The notes under the pieces were generated by a model. The model did no database searches, had not been told where the DNA came from, and was given only the letters and a program-made list of their open reading frames with translations. A DNA stretch of 14,697 bases. Source: an uncultured Bacteroides sp. (GTDB lineage Bacteria > Bacteroidota > Bacteroidia > Bacteroidales > Bacteroidaceae). The position numbers were made by a program, and so were the translations under genes. The DNA lies in NCBI RefSeq assembly GCF_910578895.1, contig NZ_CAJTSC010000047.1, positions 1 through 14,697 on the forward strand. Direction: 5' to 3'. Below, in pieces: positions 6,422 through 14,147 of this stretch. The number at the start of each line of letters is the position of its first letter. Position 1 is the first letter of the stretch.

Positions 6422-7624
6422 ATGGCAAGTGTGAAAACAAAGTTCAGACCTTCAACAGCCACAGGCAAGGAAGGTACAATCTATTATCAGATTATTCAGA
6501 ACCGTGTAATCCGTCAACTGAAGACGGATTACCGGATTTTCACGCACGAATGGGAAGCGGAAAAGGAATTGGTTATTACAGGCGCAAGTGACCGATATAA
6601 TTTTCTACAATCTGTTCAAGAACGAATTAACTGGGATGTAAAGCGGCTGCAATCCATCATCAATAAGTTGGAAGATAGTCATATCAAATATACTGCCGAT
6701 GATGTTATTTCTACCTTTCATAAATCTGCCGATAAACAATCGCTGTTTAACTTTATGCAAGACACAATAACCCACCTTAAACAGATGGGAAAGATACGCA
6801 CGGCAGAGAACTATTCATACGCTCTGAAAAGTTTTATGCAATTCAGACAAGGCAAGGATATAGCCTTATCGGAAATGGATTCCGATCTGATGCAACTATA
6901 TGAAGCCTACCTTCAAGGCAATGGGGCGGTACGCAATACCAGCTCTTTTTATCTGCGCATTTTCCGTGCCGTGTATAATCGGGCATTGGAAAAAGGTTTG
7001 ACCGAGCAACGAAATCCTTTCAGACATGTGTACACGGGAGTGGACAAGACTGCCAAACGTGCAATTCCTTTGGCGGCCATAAAAAGAATGAAGAACCTTG
7101 ACCTGTCATTGCAGCCCAATCTTGAATTTGCGAGGGATATGTTCCTGTTCAGTTTCTATACCCGTGGAATGGCGTTTGTTGATATGGCTTATCTGAAAAA
7201 GAAGGACCTGCAAAACGGTACTTTGTCTTATCGCAGACGTAAAACGGGGCAACAACTGGTTATCAAATGGGAAAAACAGATGCAGGGGATTATCAGCAAG
7301 CATCCGGCAGACAATGGTAGCACGTATCTTTTGCCTATTCTGAGATACCCGTATCACGACATTCATAAACATTACAGGAATACCCTATCCGGCATAAACC
7401 GCAATTTGAAGGAGGTGGCAAAATTGGCAGGAATAACCATACCTTTAAGTATGTATTGCGCCCGCCACTCGTGGGCAAGCGCCGCAAAGGGAAAGCATAT
7501 CCCTTTGTCTGTCATAAGCGAGGGTATGGGGCATGATTCGGAAAGCACCACTCAAATTTATCTGGCATCCTTGGATAATGCCTTAGTGGACAATGCCAAC
7601 GCTCAGATATTGAAAAATTTGTAA
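6422..7624 (+). CDS. Tyrosine recombinase, DNA-invertase type
   Basis: This 400-residue recombinase is separated by one base from the mob accessory gene and so is probably in the mob transcript. Residues ~1-105 are an arm-binding domain, ~106-215 the core-binding domain and ~220-400 the catalytic domain. Active-site residues are R248 (YTRGMAFVD), K274 (RRRKTGQ), Y345-x-x-R348 (YCARHSWAS), H371 (MGHDS) and Y380. The Tyr in place of the usual His of HxxR, with ARHSWAS, is what I recall for the Bacteroidales tyrosine invertases that flip promoters and shufflons. Unlike the first integrase it keeps the first Arg. Perfect 18-bp inverted repeats start 27 bp after its stop, fitting a local invertase. 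A second integration enzyme is the alternative. Confidence 0.9.
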   Translation: MASVKTKFRPSTATGKEGTIYYQIIQNRVIRQLKTDYRIFTHEWEAEKELVITGASDRYNFLQSVQERINWDVKRLQSIINKLEDSHIKYTADDVISTFHKSADKQSLFNFMQDTITHLKQMGKIRTAENYSYALKSFMQFRQGKDIALSEMDSDLMQLYEAYLQGNGAVRNTSSFYLRIFRAVYNRALEKGLTEQRNPFRHVYTGVDKTAKRAIPLAAIKRMKNLDLSLQPNLEFARDMFLFSFYTRGMAFVDMAYLKKKDLQNGTLSYRRRKTGQQLVIKWEKQMQGIISKHPADNGSTYLLPILRYPYHDIHKHYRNTLSGINRNLKEVAKLAGITIPLSMYCARHSWASAAKGKHIPLSVISEGMGHDSESTTQIYLASLDNALVDNANAQILKNL

Positions 7625-7650
7625 AGCGAAACCGTTTAGCAAGGCGGTAT

Positions 7651-7668
7651 CTTTCTTAGGAAGAGGGA
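7651..7668 (+). repeat. Left inverted repeat (IRL) of the invertible segment
   Basis: CTTTCTTAGGAAGAGGGA is exactly complementary to 7813-7830. The match ends sharply on both sides: position 7650 does not pair with 7831, nor 7669 with 7812. I saw no further copies elsewhere in the window. Confidence 0.95.
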
Positions 7669-7680
7669 CTTACTCTATTG

Positions 7681-7688
7681 CAAAGTTA
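7681..7688 (-). promoter_or_regulatory. -7 box of the invertible promoter (OFF orientation)
   Basis: Read on the minus strand this is TAACTTTG, a perfect Bacteroides -7 box placed 12 bp from the left repeat. The -33 position is poor (TGGG at 20-bp spacing, 2 of 4). Chance of a TAnnTTTG match on either strand in 144 bp is about 7% assuming equal base frequencies, so the call rests on motif plus placement. As drawn it would transcribe antisense into the 3' end of the invertase gene. Confidence 0.5.
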
Positions 7689-7812
7689 CACATTTTGCTG
7701 AAAATCCGCCCATTATAGGCGATGGAATTTAACTTGAATTATCAATAAATATGTGCTTGTTTAGGTAACTATGATAAAATTAGGCTATAAATCAACCTTA
7801 TAGACTAAAGTT

Positions 7813-7830
7813 TCCCTCTTCCTAAGAAAG
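7813..7830 (-). repeat. Right inverted repeat (IRR) of the invertible segment
   Basis: This is the exact complement of the left repeat. It lies 64 bp upstream of the ATG of the first R-M gene, so inversion swaps upstream sequence without touching the coding region. Confidence 0.95.
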
Positions 7831-7894
7831 GCACTCTTTTGGGAATACTATTCAAAGGTACCGGGGCTTTCTCATTCCCTTTACGTAATTGAAA

Positions 7895-8923
7895 ATGATT
7901 GAGAAAACGACCGAGGATATAGATATACAGGAAAACAGGCTGATTGAACTTTCCCCTGATTTGCTGAACACCCTGCTCAAAGATCATACAACGAGTAGGG
8001 AAGGCAAACAGTGCAATATATTCTGGGCTACATCGGATTATGAATATTTGGGTAGTGGTTATGAGTATCAGTCGCCTATTCTGCCGGAACTTATAACTGG
8101 TGATAACGGAAATGTAGTCATGCCCCGTGTGATGAAACACAAGGCTACACAAACCATGCGATCACGGGAAATGGCAGAGGTGTTCACGCCGTCATGGATA
8201 TGCAATGCGCAGAACAACCTGATCGACGAGGCGTGGTTTGGCAGAAAGGATGTGTTCAACAAGGAGATAACTACAGACAATGACACGAACACATGGCAGG
8301 TCAATGAGGAAAGAATCACTTTTCCTGAAGGCAAGACATGGAAAGACTATGTACGTGAGAATCGTATGGAAATCACTTGTGGCGAAGCCCCCTATCTCGT
8401 GAGCCGTTACGACACGACCACAGGAGAGTTTATTCCGGTGGAAAGGCGAATTGGCTTGCTCGACCGCAAGCTCCGTGTTGTCAGCGAGAACACAACCACT
8501 TCCGGCGAATGGCTGGAAGCCGCACAAGATGCCTACAAGAGTATCTATGCCTACGAATGGCAGGGAGACAGTCTTCTGCTTGCCCGTGAAGCTCTTCTCA
8601 TCTCTTTCATCGAGTATTACCGAAGTAAGTTCGGAAAAGATCCGCTATTGAAATCTGTCAATTATATCGCCTACATCATTTCGTGGAATGTATGGCAGAT
8701 GGACGGGTTAAAAGGTGTCGTGCCGAACAGTTGCGGTGAACGCAGGGAAGTTGTTGCCGACCTGTTCGGGACAACGGAAACAATCAGTCAATGTGAGGGA
8801 TGCCGGAAAAACGATATCCGCAAGCATAACGGAACTTACTGTATCATCAAGGACTGGCGTGCCACCGATAAGGCTACAGGCAAAAAGGGAAAACGAATCC
8901 GATTCATCGACCTCATAAAGTGA
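7895..8923 (+). CDS. Restriction-modification partner subunit with partial methyltransferase motifs
   Basis: This 342-residue protein belongs to a family usually annotated restriction endonuclease subunit M and found upstream of large helicase-methylases. Residues 95-103 (EVFTPSWIC) resemble motif X of N6-adenine methyltransferases. Residues 159-168 (EITCGEAPYL) resemble the SAM-binding motif I. YAYEWQGDSLLLAREALL is motif II-like. No NPPY motif is found; SWNVWQMDG stands near where it would fall. It may bind SAM or complement the large subunit without being a complete enzyme. The C-terminus has a small Cys group (CEGC...C). A TTG two codons upstream is open, but the ATG is preferred. It lies 64 bp from the invertible segment and 7 bp before the next gene. 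Confidence 0.85.
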   Translation: MIEKTTEDIDIQENRLIELSPDLLNTLLKDHTTSREGKQCNIFWATSDYEYLGSGYEYQSPILPELITGDNGNVVMPRVMKHKATQTMRSREMAEVFTPSWICNAQNNLIDEAWFGRKDVFNKEITTDNDTNTWQVNEERITFPEGKTWKDYVRENRMEITCGEAPYLVSRYDTTTGEFIPVERRIGLLDRKLRVVSENTTTSGEWLEAAQDAYKSIYAYEWQGDSLLLAREALLISFIEYYRSKFGKDPLLKSVNYIAYIISWNVWQMDGLKGVVPNSCGERREVVADLFGTTETISQCEGCRKNDIRKHNGTYCIIKDWRATDKATGKKGKRIRFIDLIK

Positions 8924-8930
8924 CCGTATC

Positions 8931-11900
8931 ATGAAAACCAAGTATTTTGAAGAACTGAAACCCAAGCTGATTTATGTATTCCGCATCAATGACGGTACAC
9001 ACAAAGGCTGCCTTAAAATTGGTGAAGCTACTATGGGTGTTGACCCGGACGAGGTGGACATCACAGCCATCGTGCCAAACAGCAAGGTACTAAACAAAGC
9101 AGCGAAGAACCGCATAGACCAATATACCGCCACCGCAGGGATAGCCTACGAACTGCTTTATACCGAATCCGCATCCTATCGCAAAGGTTCCCGAACCATC
9201 GGTTTCAACGACAAGGATGTGCATGAGGTGCTGAAGCGCAGTGGTATTCAACGAAAGGAGTTCAAGAATATCGACAAAGGCGGCAAGGAGTGGTTTATCA
9301 CCGACCTTGAGACCGCCAAGCGAGCCATCGCAGCAGTCAAAGAGGGGCGCGAATCGCTCAACCCCGGTGAAATCAGTGTCGGACGGTCGCCCATCGAGTT
9401 CCGCCCTGAACAGGCAGAAGCCATCGCCAAGACAGTGAAACTCTACAAAAAGGCAGGAGCGAAGAGCCGCCGGATGCTCTGGAACGCCAAGATGCGTTTC
9501 GGCAAGACACTCTCGGCTCTACAAGTCACCAAGGAAATGCAATTTGTCCGCACCTTGATTCTCACTCACCGCCCCGTGGTCGATGCCGGATGGTTTGAGG
9601 ACTTCGACAAGATTTTCTATGACAGTCCCGGCTATGCCTACGGCTCGAAAAACCGTGGAGCGTCTTTCGCCAGCCTTGAAAGCCGACACAGGAGGGAGGG
9701 TTTGAAATATGTTTTCTTCGCCTCGATGCAAGACCTTCGCGGTTCTGAAACCGTTGGCGGCAAGTTTGATAAGAACAATGACATTTTCTCTACTCCGTGG
9801 GACTACATTATTATAGATGAAGCCCACGAAGGCACACAAACCGCACTTGGCAAGGCGGTTATTGCCGAACTCACCAAAGAATCAACCAAGATTCTTCAGC
9901 TCTCAGGCACTCCTTTCAACCTTATGGATGATGCCACCGAAGAGGAGATGTTCACGTGGGACTACACGATGGAGCAGCGTGCCAAACTGGAATGGGACCG
10001 CAATCATTTCGGCGACCCGAACCCCTACGCCGGACTGCCACGGATGAACATCTACACCTACGACCTCGGACGACTGATGCACGACTTTGCAGATGAGGAC
10101 ATCGCCTTCAACTTCAAAGAGTTCTTCCGCACCAATGACAATGGCGAGTTTTTGCATCATGCCGATGTACTCCGCTTTCTCAATCTTCTTACCAAAGAAG
10201 ACCCTGAAAGCATGTACCCCTTTGCCAATGCCCGATACCGCAACATCTTCCGTCATACGCTGTGGATGGTGCCTGGTGTGAAGGCGGCAAAGGCTCTCTC
10301 GGCAATGCTCAAGGAACATCCTGTGTTCGGCAACTTTGACATAGTGAATGTGGCAGGGGATGGAGACGAGGAGGAAGACCGTGAGGAAGCCCTCAAAAAG
10401 GTAAACAAAGCAATAACCGAAGCGCAGCACGGAACCATAACACTCTCTTGTGGCAGACTGACAACGGGCGTGAGCGTTCCGCAGTGGATGGGTGTGTTGA
10501 TGCTCTCAGGCTCTTTCAACACCGCCGCCTCCGCTTATATGCAGACCATCTTCCGTGTGCAGACCCCTTACTCCATAAATGGTCTTGTCAAGGAAGACTG
10601 CTATGTGTTTGACTTTGCTCCCGACCGCACCTTGCAAGTGCTGGCCAGTGTGCCACGCGTTTCCCACAAAGCTGGCAAAACCACCGACACACAGCGTCAG
10701 GCTCTCGGTGACTTCCTCAATTTCTGTCCCGTCATTGGAATGGAGGGCAGCGTAATGAAACCCTACGATGCCAACAAGATGATGGAGCAGTTGAAGAAAG
10801 CATATGTGGAGCGTGTGGTGCGCAACGGCTTCGAGGACGGCTATCTATATACCGATGAACTTCTGAAGCTCGATGAAGTGGCAGTCAAGGACTTCGACGA
10901 TCTTAAAGGCATTATCGGTCAGACCAAGGCGATAGGCAACAGCGGCAACATTGATGTCAACGCCCAAGGATTGACCAATGAGGAATACGAGGAAAAGGAG
11001 AAGCTTGAAAAGAAGAAGAAAAAGGAGTTGACCGATGAAGAGAAGGCTCGTCTTGAAGAGTTGAAGAAAAAGAAGAAACTCAAGGAGGATGCGGTGTCTA
11101 TCCTTCGTGGCATCTCCATCCGTATGCCCCTGCTTATCTATGGCGCGACGATTGAGAACGAGGACGAACAACTGACCATCGACAACTTCACTTCGCTTGT
11201 TGACCCTCAGTCGTGGGAGGAGTTTATGCCCCGTGGCGTGACCAAAGCCACATTCAACAAATTCAAACGCTATTACGACCCCGACATCTTCGCCGCCGCT
11301 GGCAAACGAATTCGAGCGATGGCTCGTGCCGCAGACCGCCTGACCATAGAGGGACGTATCGAGCGCATCACCGACATATTCTCCACTTTCCGCAATCCCG
11401 ATAAGGAAACGGTGTTGACCCCGTGGCGTGTGGTAAATATGCACATGAGCGACACGCTTGGCGGTTATACATTCTACAACGAGGATTTCAGCGAAACCAT
11501 AGCCGAACCGCGCTATGTGGAGCATCACAAGGTAACAGATGAGGTGTTCGCCCCCGGAAGCCATCTTTTGGAGATAAACTCCAAGTCAGGTCTTTATCCG
11601 CTGTACCTCGCCTACAACCTTTATCGCCGGGCTTGCAAGAATGCTATGTTCTCGCCTCAGACACTCGATGAACATCTTGCAATTTGGGATAAAGTGGTAG
11701 CCGATAGTATTTTCGTTATCTGCAAAACACCAATGGCTAAATTCATTACTCGGCGCACCCTCATGGGTTTCCGTAAAGGTTCTGTCAATATGTGGGCACC
11801 GGAAGATCTAATCAACAAAATCAAGAATCAACCCGAACTTTTCATCAAAAAAGTTCATGACTTAGTAGGAAAGAACGTGAAAATAAATGCAATAGTAGGT

Positions 11901-12926
11901 AATCCGCCGTATCAAGAAGTCGTTGCGCAAAAGGAAACGGCCAATGGTCAAAAACGAAGTTCAAGTATATTTCAACATTTTCAAATCCTAAGCGAACAAT
12001 TGGGTAAATATACTTCGCTTATCTATCCTGGCGCAAGATGGATTCATCGCTCAGGCAAAGGGCTTGAACAGTTTGGATTATCACAAATAAACGACCCTCA
12101 CTTATGTTTGTTGAAATTCTTCCCAGACTCAACAGATGTGTTCAAAGAGGTTGGTATTGCTGATGGCTTATCTATTGTGATGAAAGACACACATAAAGAA
12201 AGTTATGGCTTTAGATACATATATTCTAAAAATGGGAAAGAAATAACAGTCAATGCTGATAATCCAAACGAAGATTTATTTCCATTAAATCCTCTTGATA
12301 ATGAAATAGTTTCTTGTTTGGATGCCATTATAGTAAAATACAACAGTTTACACGAATCGGTTTTGTCCCAGAAATTATTTTCTATTGAAAGTGACTTCGT
12401 TGAGCGAAATCCTACACTTGTAAGAGAATATAACGAAGGTGATTATTTTGACCCTGAATTAGAAATCAAGCTTTTCACCAATGATAAAGCAGGCAAGAGC
12501 GGAAGAGCACGTTGGTATGTTGCGAGTAAAAATGTTATTACAACCGGGCTTGAACATTTGAATAGGTGGAAAGTCATTGTATCAAGTGCCAATGCTGGAG
12601 GTCAAAAACGTAGCAATCAAATCGCCATTGTGGATAACCACAGTGCTTTTGGGCGTTCCCGTGTAGCACTGAAAACATTCGCCACTGAGCAAGAAGCCAA
12701 AAACTTCTTCAAATATGCCACAAGTGAGATTATACGCTTCGCATTCCTACTGACAGACGAATCTTTGACCTCTTTAGCAAAGAAAGTACCGGATTTATTG
12801 GACTACTCCAATGCCAATGGCATTATTGATTACAACGGTGATGTGAATGTCCAACTGTACGAACTATTTGGCATTGATGATAGGAATCAACAGCATCTAC
12901 GCGAGATTCTTGCCTCAAAAGAATAA
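8931..12926 (+). CDS. Fused GIY-YIG-like / SF2 helicase / N6-adenine methyltransferase R-M protein
   Basis: This is a 1331-residue restriction-modification protein. Residues ~13-110 (LIYVFRI...LKIGEA) resemble a GIY-YIG nuclease of T5orf172/MUG113 type. Residues ~150-560 are an SF2 translocase: Walker A 184-193 (WNAKMRFGKT), DEAH 296-299, LSGTP 324-328, motif V (GRLTTGVSV) and motif VI near 537-544. Residues ~683-722 are a Lys/Glu-rich coiled coil. Residues ~876-1000 are a methyltransferase core with degenerate motif I (LLEINSKSGLYPLY) and NPPY 991-994. Residues ~1000-1331 are the probable target-recognition region. It would methylate adenine in its own site and cut unmodified DNA. Gene halves differ sharply in GC, with the C-terminal part AT-rich, suggesting exchange of the specificity region. 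Cotranscribed with the partner subunit. Confidence 0.9.
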   Translation: MKTKYFEELKPKLIYVFRINDGTHKGCLKIGEATMGVDPDEVDITAIVPNSKVLNKAAKNRIDQYTATAGIAYELLYTESASYRKGSRTIGFNDKDVHEVLKRSGIQRKEFKNIDKGGKEWFITDLETAKRAIAAVKEGRESLNPGEISVGRSPIEFRPEQAEAIAKTVKLYKKAGAKSRRMLWNAKMRFGKTLSALQVTKEMQFVRTLILTHRPVVDAGWFEDFDKIFYDSPGYAYGSKNRGASFASLESRHRREGLKYVFFASMQDLRGSETVGGKFDKNNDIFSTPWDYIIIDEAHEGTQTALGKAVIAELTKESTKILQLSGTPFNLMDDATEEEMFTWDYTMEQRAKLEWDRNHFGDPNPYAGLPRMNIYTYDLGRLMHDFADEDIAFNFKEFFRTNDNGEFLHHADVLRFLNLLTKEDPESMYPFANARYRNIFRHTLWMVPGVKAAKALSAMLKEHPVFGNFDIVNVAGDGDEEEDREEALKKVNKAITEAQHGTITLSCGRLTTGVSVPQWMGVLMLSGSFNTAASAYMQTIFRVQTPYSINGLVKEDCYVFDFAPDRTLQVLASVPRVSHKAGKTTDTQRQALGDFLNFCPVIGMEGSVMKPYDANKMMEQLKKAYVERVVRNGFEDGYLYTDELLKLDEVAVKDFDDLKGIIGQTKAIGNSGNIDVNAQGLTNEEYEEKEKLEKKKKKELTDEEKARLEELKKKKKLKEDAVSILRGISIRMPLLIYGATIENEDEQLTIDNFTSLVDPQSWEEFMPRGVTKATFNKFKRYYDPDIFAAAGKRIRAMARAADRLTIEGRIERITDIFSTFRNPDKETVLTPWRVVNMHMSDTLGGYTFYNEDFSETIAEPRYVEHHKVTDEVFAPGSHLLEINSKSGLYPLYLAYNLYRRACKNAMFSPQTLDEHLAIWDKVVADSIFVICKTPMAKFITRRTLMGFRKGSVNMWAPEDLINKIKNQPELFIKKVHDLVGKNVKINAIVGNPPYQEVVAQKETANGQKRSSSIFQHFQILSEQLGKYTSLIYPGARWIHRSGKGLEQFGLSQINDPHLCLLKFFPDSTDVFKEVGIADGLSIVMKDTHKESYGFRYIYSKNGKEITVNADNPNEDLFPLNPLDNEIVSCLDAIIVKYNSLHESVLSQKLFSIESDFVERNPTLVREYNEGDYFDPELEIKLFTNDKAGKSGRARWYVASKNVITTGLEHLNRWKVIVSSANAGGQKRSNQIAIVDNHSAFGRSRVALKTFATEQEAKNFFKYATSEIIRFAFLLTDESLTSLAKKVPDLLDYSNANGIIDYNGDVNVQLYELFGIDDRNQQHLREILASKE

Positions 12927-12941
12927 TAATCTATCAATCAG

Positions 12942-12980
12942 AAAGGAGGACGCTAAAATATGAATCCTCCTTTATTTGAT
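12942..12980. terminator. Terminator between convergent operons
   Basis: A 9-bp stem, AAAGGAGGA (12942-12950) with TCCTCCTTT (12965-12973), and a 14-base loop are followed by ATTTGATTTT. It lies 15 bp after the R-M stop codon. The A-rich flank on the other side allows weak use by the leftward operon. Confidence 0.7.
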
Positions 12981-13059
12981 TTTATTAAATGTAAGCAACC
13001 TATTTATTGACTGTTAATACACAGTTTTCATTCATTTATAAACTGAAATGAATATCGAC

Positions 13060-13842
13060 CTATTCCGGTATTTCTTTACCTTCACCGATATTTTCATCAG
13101 ATATTGCCTGACTAGGAATGCGCGGTAAAGCTTGACGTTGAGTATATAGTGCATACCTCTCCGTTATATGTCGTATAAACGGTTGTAGGATACGGCCTAT
13201 CTTATCGTTTTTTATATCATCATATTTTTTTATAATTACATCTTGAAATTTAAAACTATAAAATTTATTATTCATAAGAGGCCCTAAAATCGCCTCATTA
13301 TTTCTTTCCTTAAAAGTACCATATCGTTCTTCAAATAAATCAGAAACTTGCCCACTGCTCAATTTGTCAAATTGGATCAAATATACTTTATTTGGGCATT
13401 CTACGCAATTTTTTTCCTTACAACCATCACAATTAAGTCCTTTTCGATTAATACAATCACATGTTGGACGTATATTTAAGTAATACTTTTTACCAATTTT
13501 ATAGATATCTCCAGTCGTGGAAGTTTCTTTATTGGGTGATAATTCTAAACGTTGTACTTGTAAAATATTCAACACCTCGTCTTGAGTAGATTCTTTTATT
13601 TCTACTTTGAACAATTGCTCTTTATCGATAGCCAGAGGTTGCATTCTTCCAAAAATATTTTGTGTTAAAATATCCAACATTTCTTCGTTAGGATCAACAG
13701 AATCTGCATCTGCTGTTTTCCATATTACTAAAGGCCAGTATTTAGTTGTTGACAAACTTTTAAATGTTTGCATTTTGGCAGAATTGACCACGTTTTCCCA
13801 CTCTTTGAGAACATAAATAGATGGAAAATAGGCAAATAACAA
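13060..13842 (-). pseudogene. C-terminal part of interrupted receiver protein, with six-Cys cluster
   Basis: This open frame continues the upstream receiver gene in the -1 frame and overlaps it by 115 bp. Its nominal start is a TTG inside that gene, and the first in-frame ATG is 23 codons later, so no credible start exists. The opening residues (PSIYVLKEWENVV) resemble what follows the receiver domain in full-length relatives I recall. Residues ~33-70 contain YWPLVIWKTADAD and NIFGRMQPL. Residues 122-150 hold YLNIRPTCDC and six Cys (C128, C130, C138, C141, C146, C149) that could bind metal. No enzyme fold is recognised. The most likely reading is the C-terminal ~250 residues of one protein separated from its N-terminus by an internal deletion. 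Confidence 0.7.
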
Positions 13843-14147
13843 CTTTCTTGTATTTTTCGGATAAATTGTAGAAGAGAATTCATCGCATCTTTTTTCAACT
13901 TATCACCACCAGGCATAGGAATACCAGATTCATCAAGTATATTTACAAGTTCCCAATCTAATAATACAAAACTAAATTTAGAGATATGTATTTCTTTTAT
14001 ATTGGGGACATCAGCATATTTAACCAAAGGGAATCCTTTTGATTCGAGATTCTCAACTATATGAATGATTTTGTCACCACTTTCTTTATTGTATACTTGG
14101 TCATCGACAACCATTCCGATACCAGAAAAAAGTTCTTCAATATTCAT
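13728..14147 (-). CDS. Response-regulator receiver-like protein, truncated by frameshift
   Basis: The frame gives 139 residues. Residues 12-108 look like a receiver domain: beta1 with acidic pair D15/D16 (MVVDDQV), beta3 with phosphoacceptor candidate D64 (FVLLDWEL), alpha3 around 83-101 and beta4 CYLPIF (103-108). After F108 the translation (residues 109-139) is unlike any receiver, and beta5 with its conserved Lys is absent, whereas the -1 frame resumes family-like sequence. The ATG overlaps the stop of the upstream kinase-type ATPase by 11 bp, indicating translational coupling and phosphotransfer partnership. The gene is AT-rich. A sequencing error is possible but would not restore the ~45 missing residues. 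Confidence 0.75.
   Translation of the reverse strand: MNIEELFSGIGMVVDDQVYNKESGDKIIHIVENLESKGFPLVKYADVPNIKEIHISKFSFVLLDWELVNILDESGIPMPGGDKLKKDAMNSLLQFIRKIQESCYLPIFHLFMFSKSGKTWSILPKCKHLKVCQQLNTGL

Larger units (their letters stand above)
7651..7830. promoter_or_regulatory. Putative invertible promoter segment controlling the R-M operon
   Basis: Perfect 18-bp inverted repeats (7651-7668 and 7813-7830) enclose 144 AT-rich, non-coding bases. The segment sits between a tyrosine invertase gene and the R-M operon, the classic layout of Bacteroidales phase switches. The only full TAnnTTTG box inside is TAACTTTG on the minus strand (7681-7688), facing the invertase. After inversion it would lie at 7793-7800 on the plus strand, about 95 bp before the R-M ATG. 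No comparable rightward promoter was found in the present orientation, so the copy shown is read as OFF. The repeats are seen directly; inversion and promoter activity are inferred. Confidence 0.8.

Noticed and set aside
7853..7860. Second leftward -7 box (TACCTTTG) outside the invertible segment
   Set aside because: No -33 element at 19-21 bp and no gene it would serve; likely a chance match.
10845..11564. Long minus-strand frame inside the R-M gene
   Set aside because: It is the complement of the Lys/Glu-rich coiled coil and neighbouring sequence, giving Leu/Phe-rich low-complexity translation.
12960..13010. 16-codon frame preceded by AAAGGAGG
   Set aside because: The Shine-Dalgarno-like bases are one arm of the terminator hairpin, and Bacteroidales rarely use such sites.
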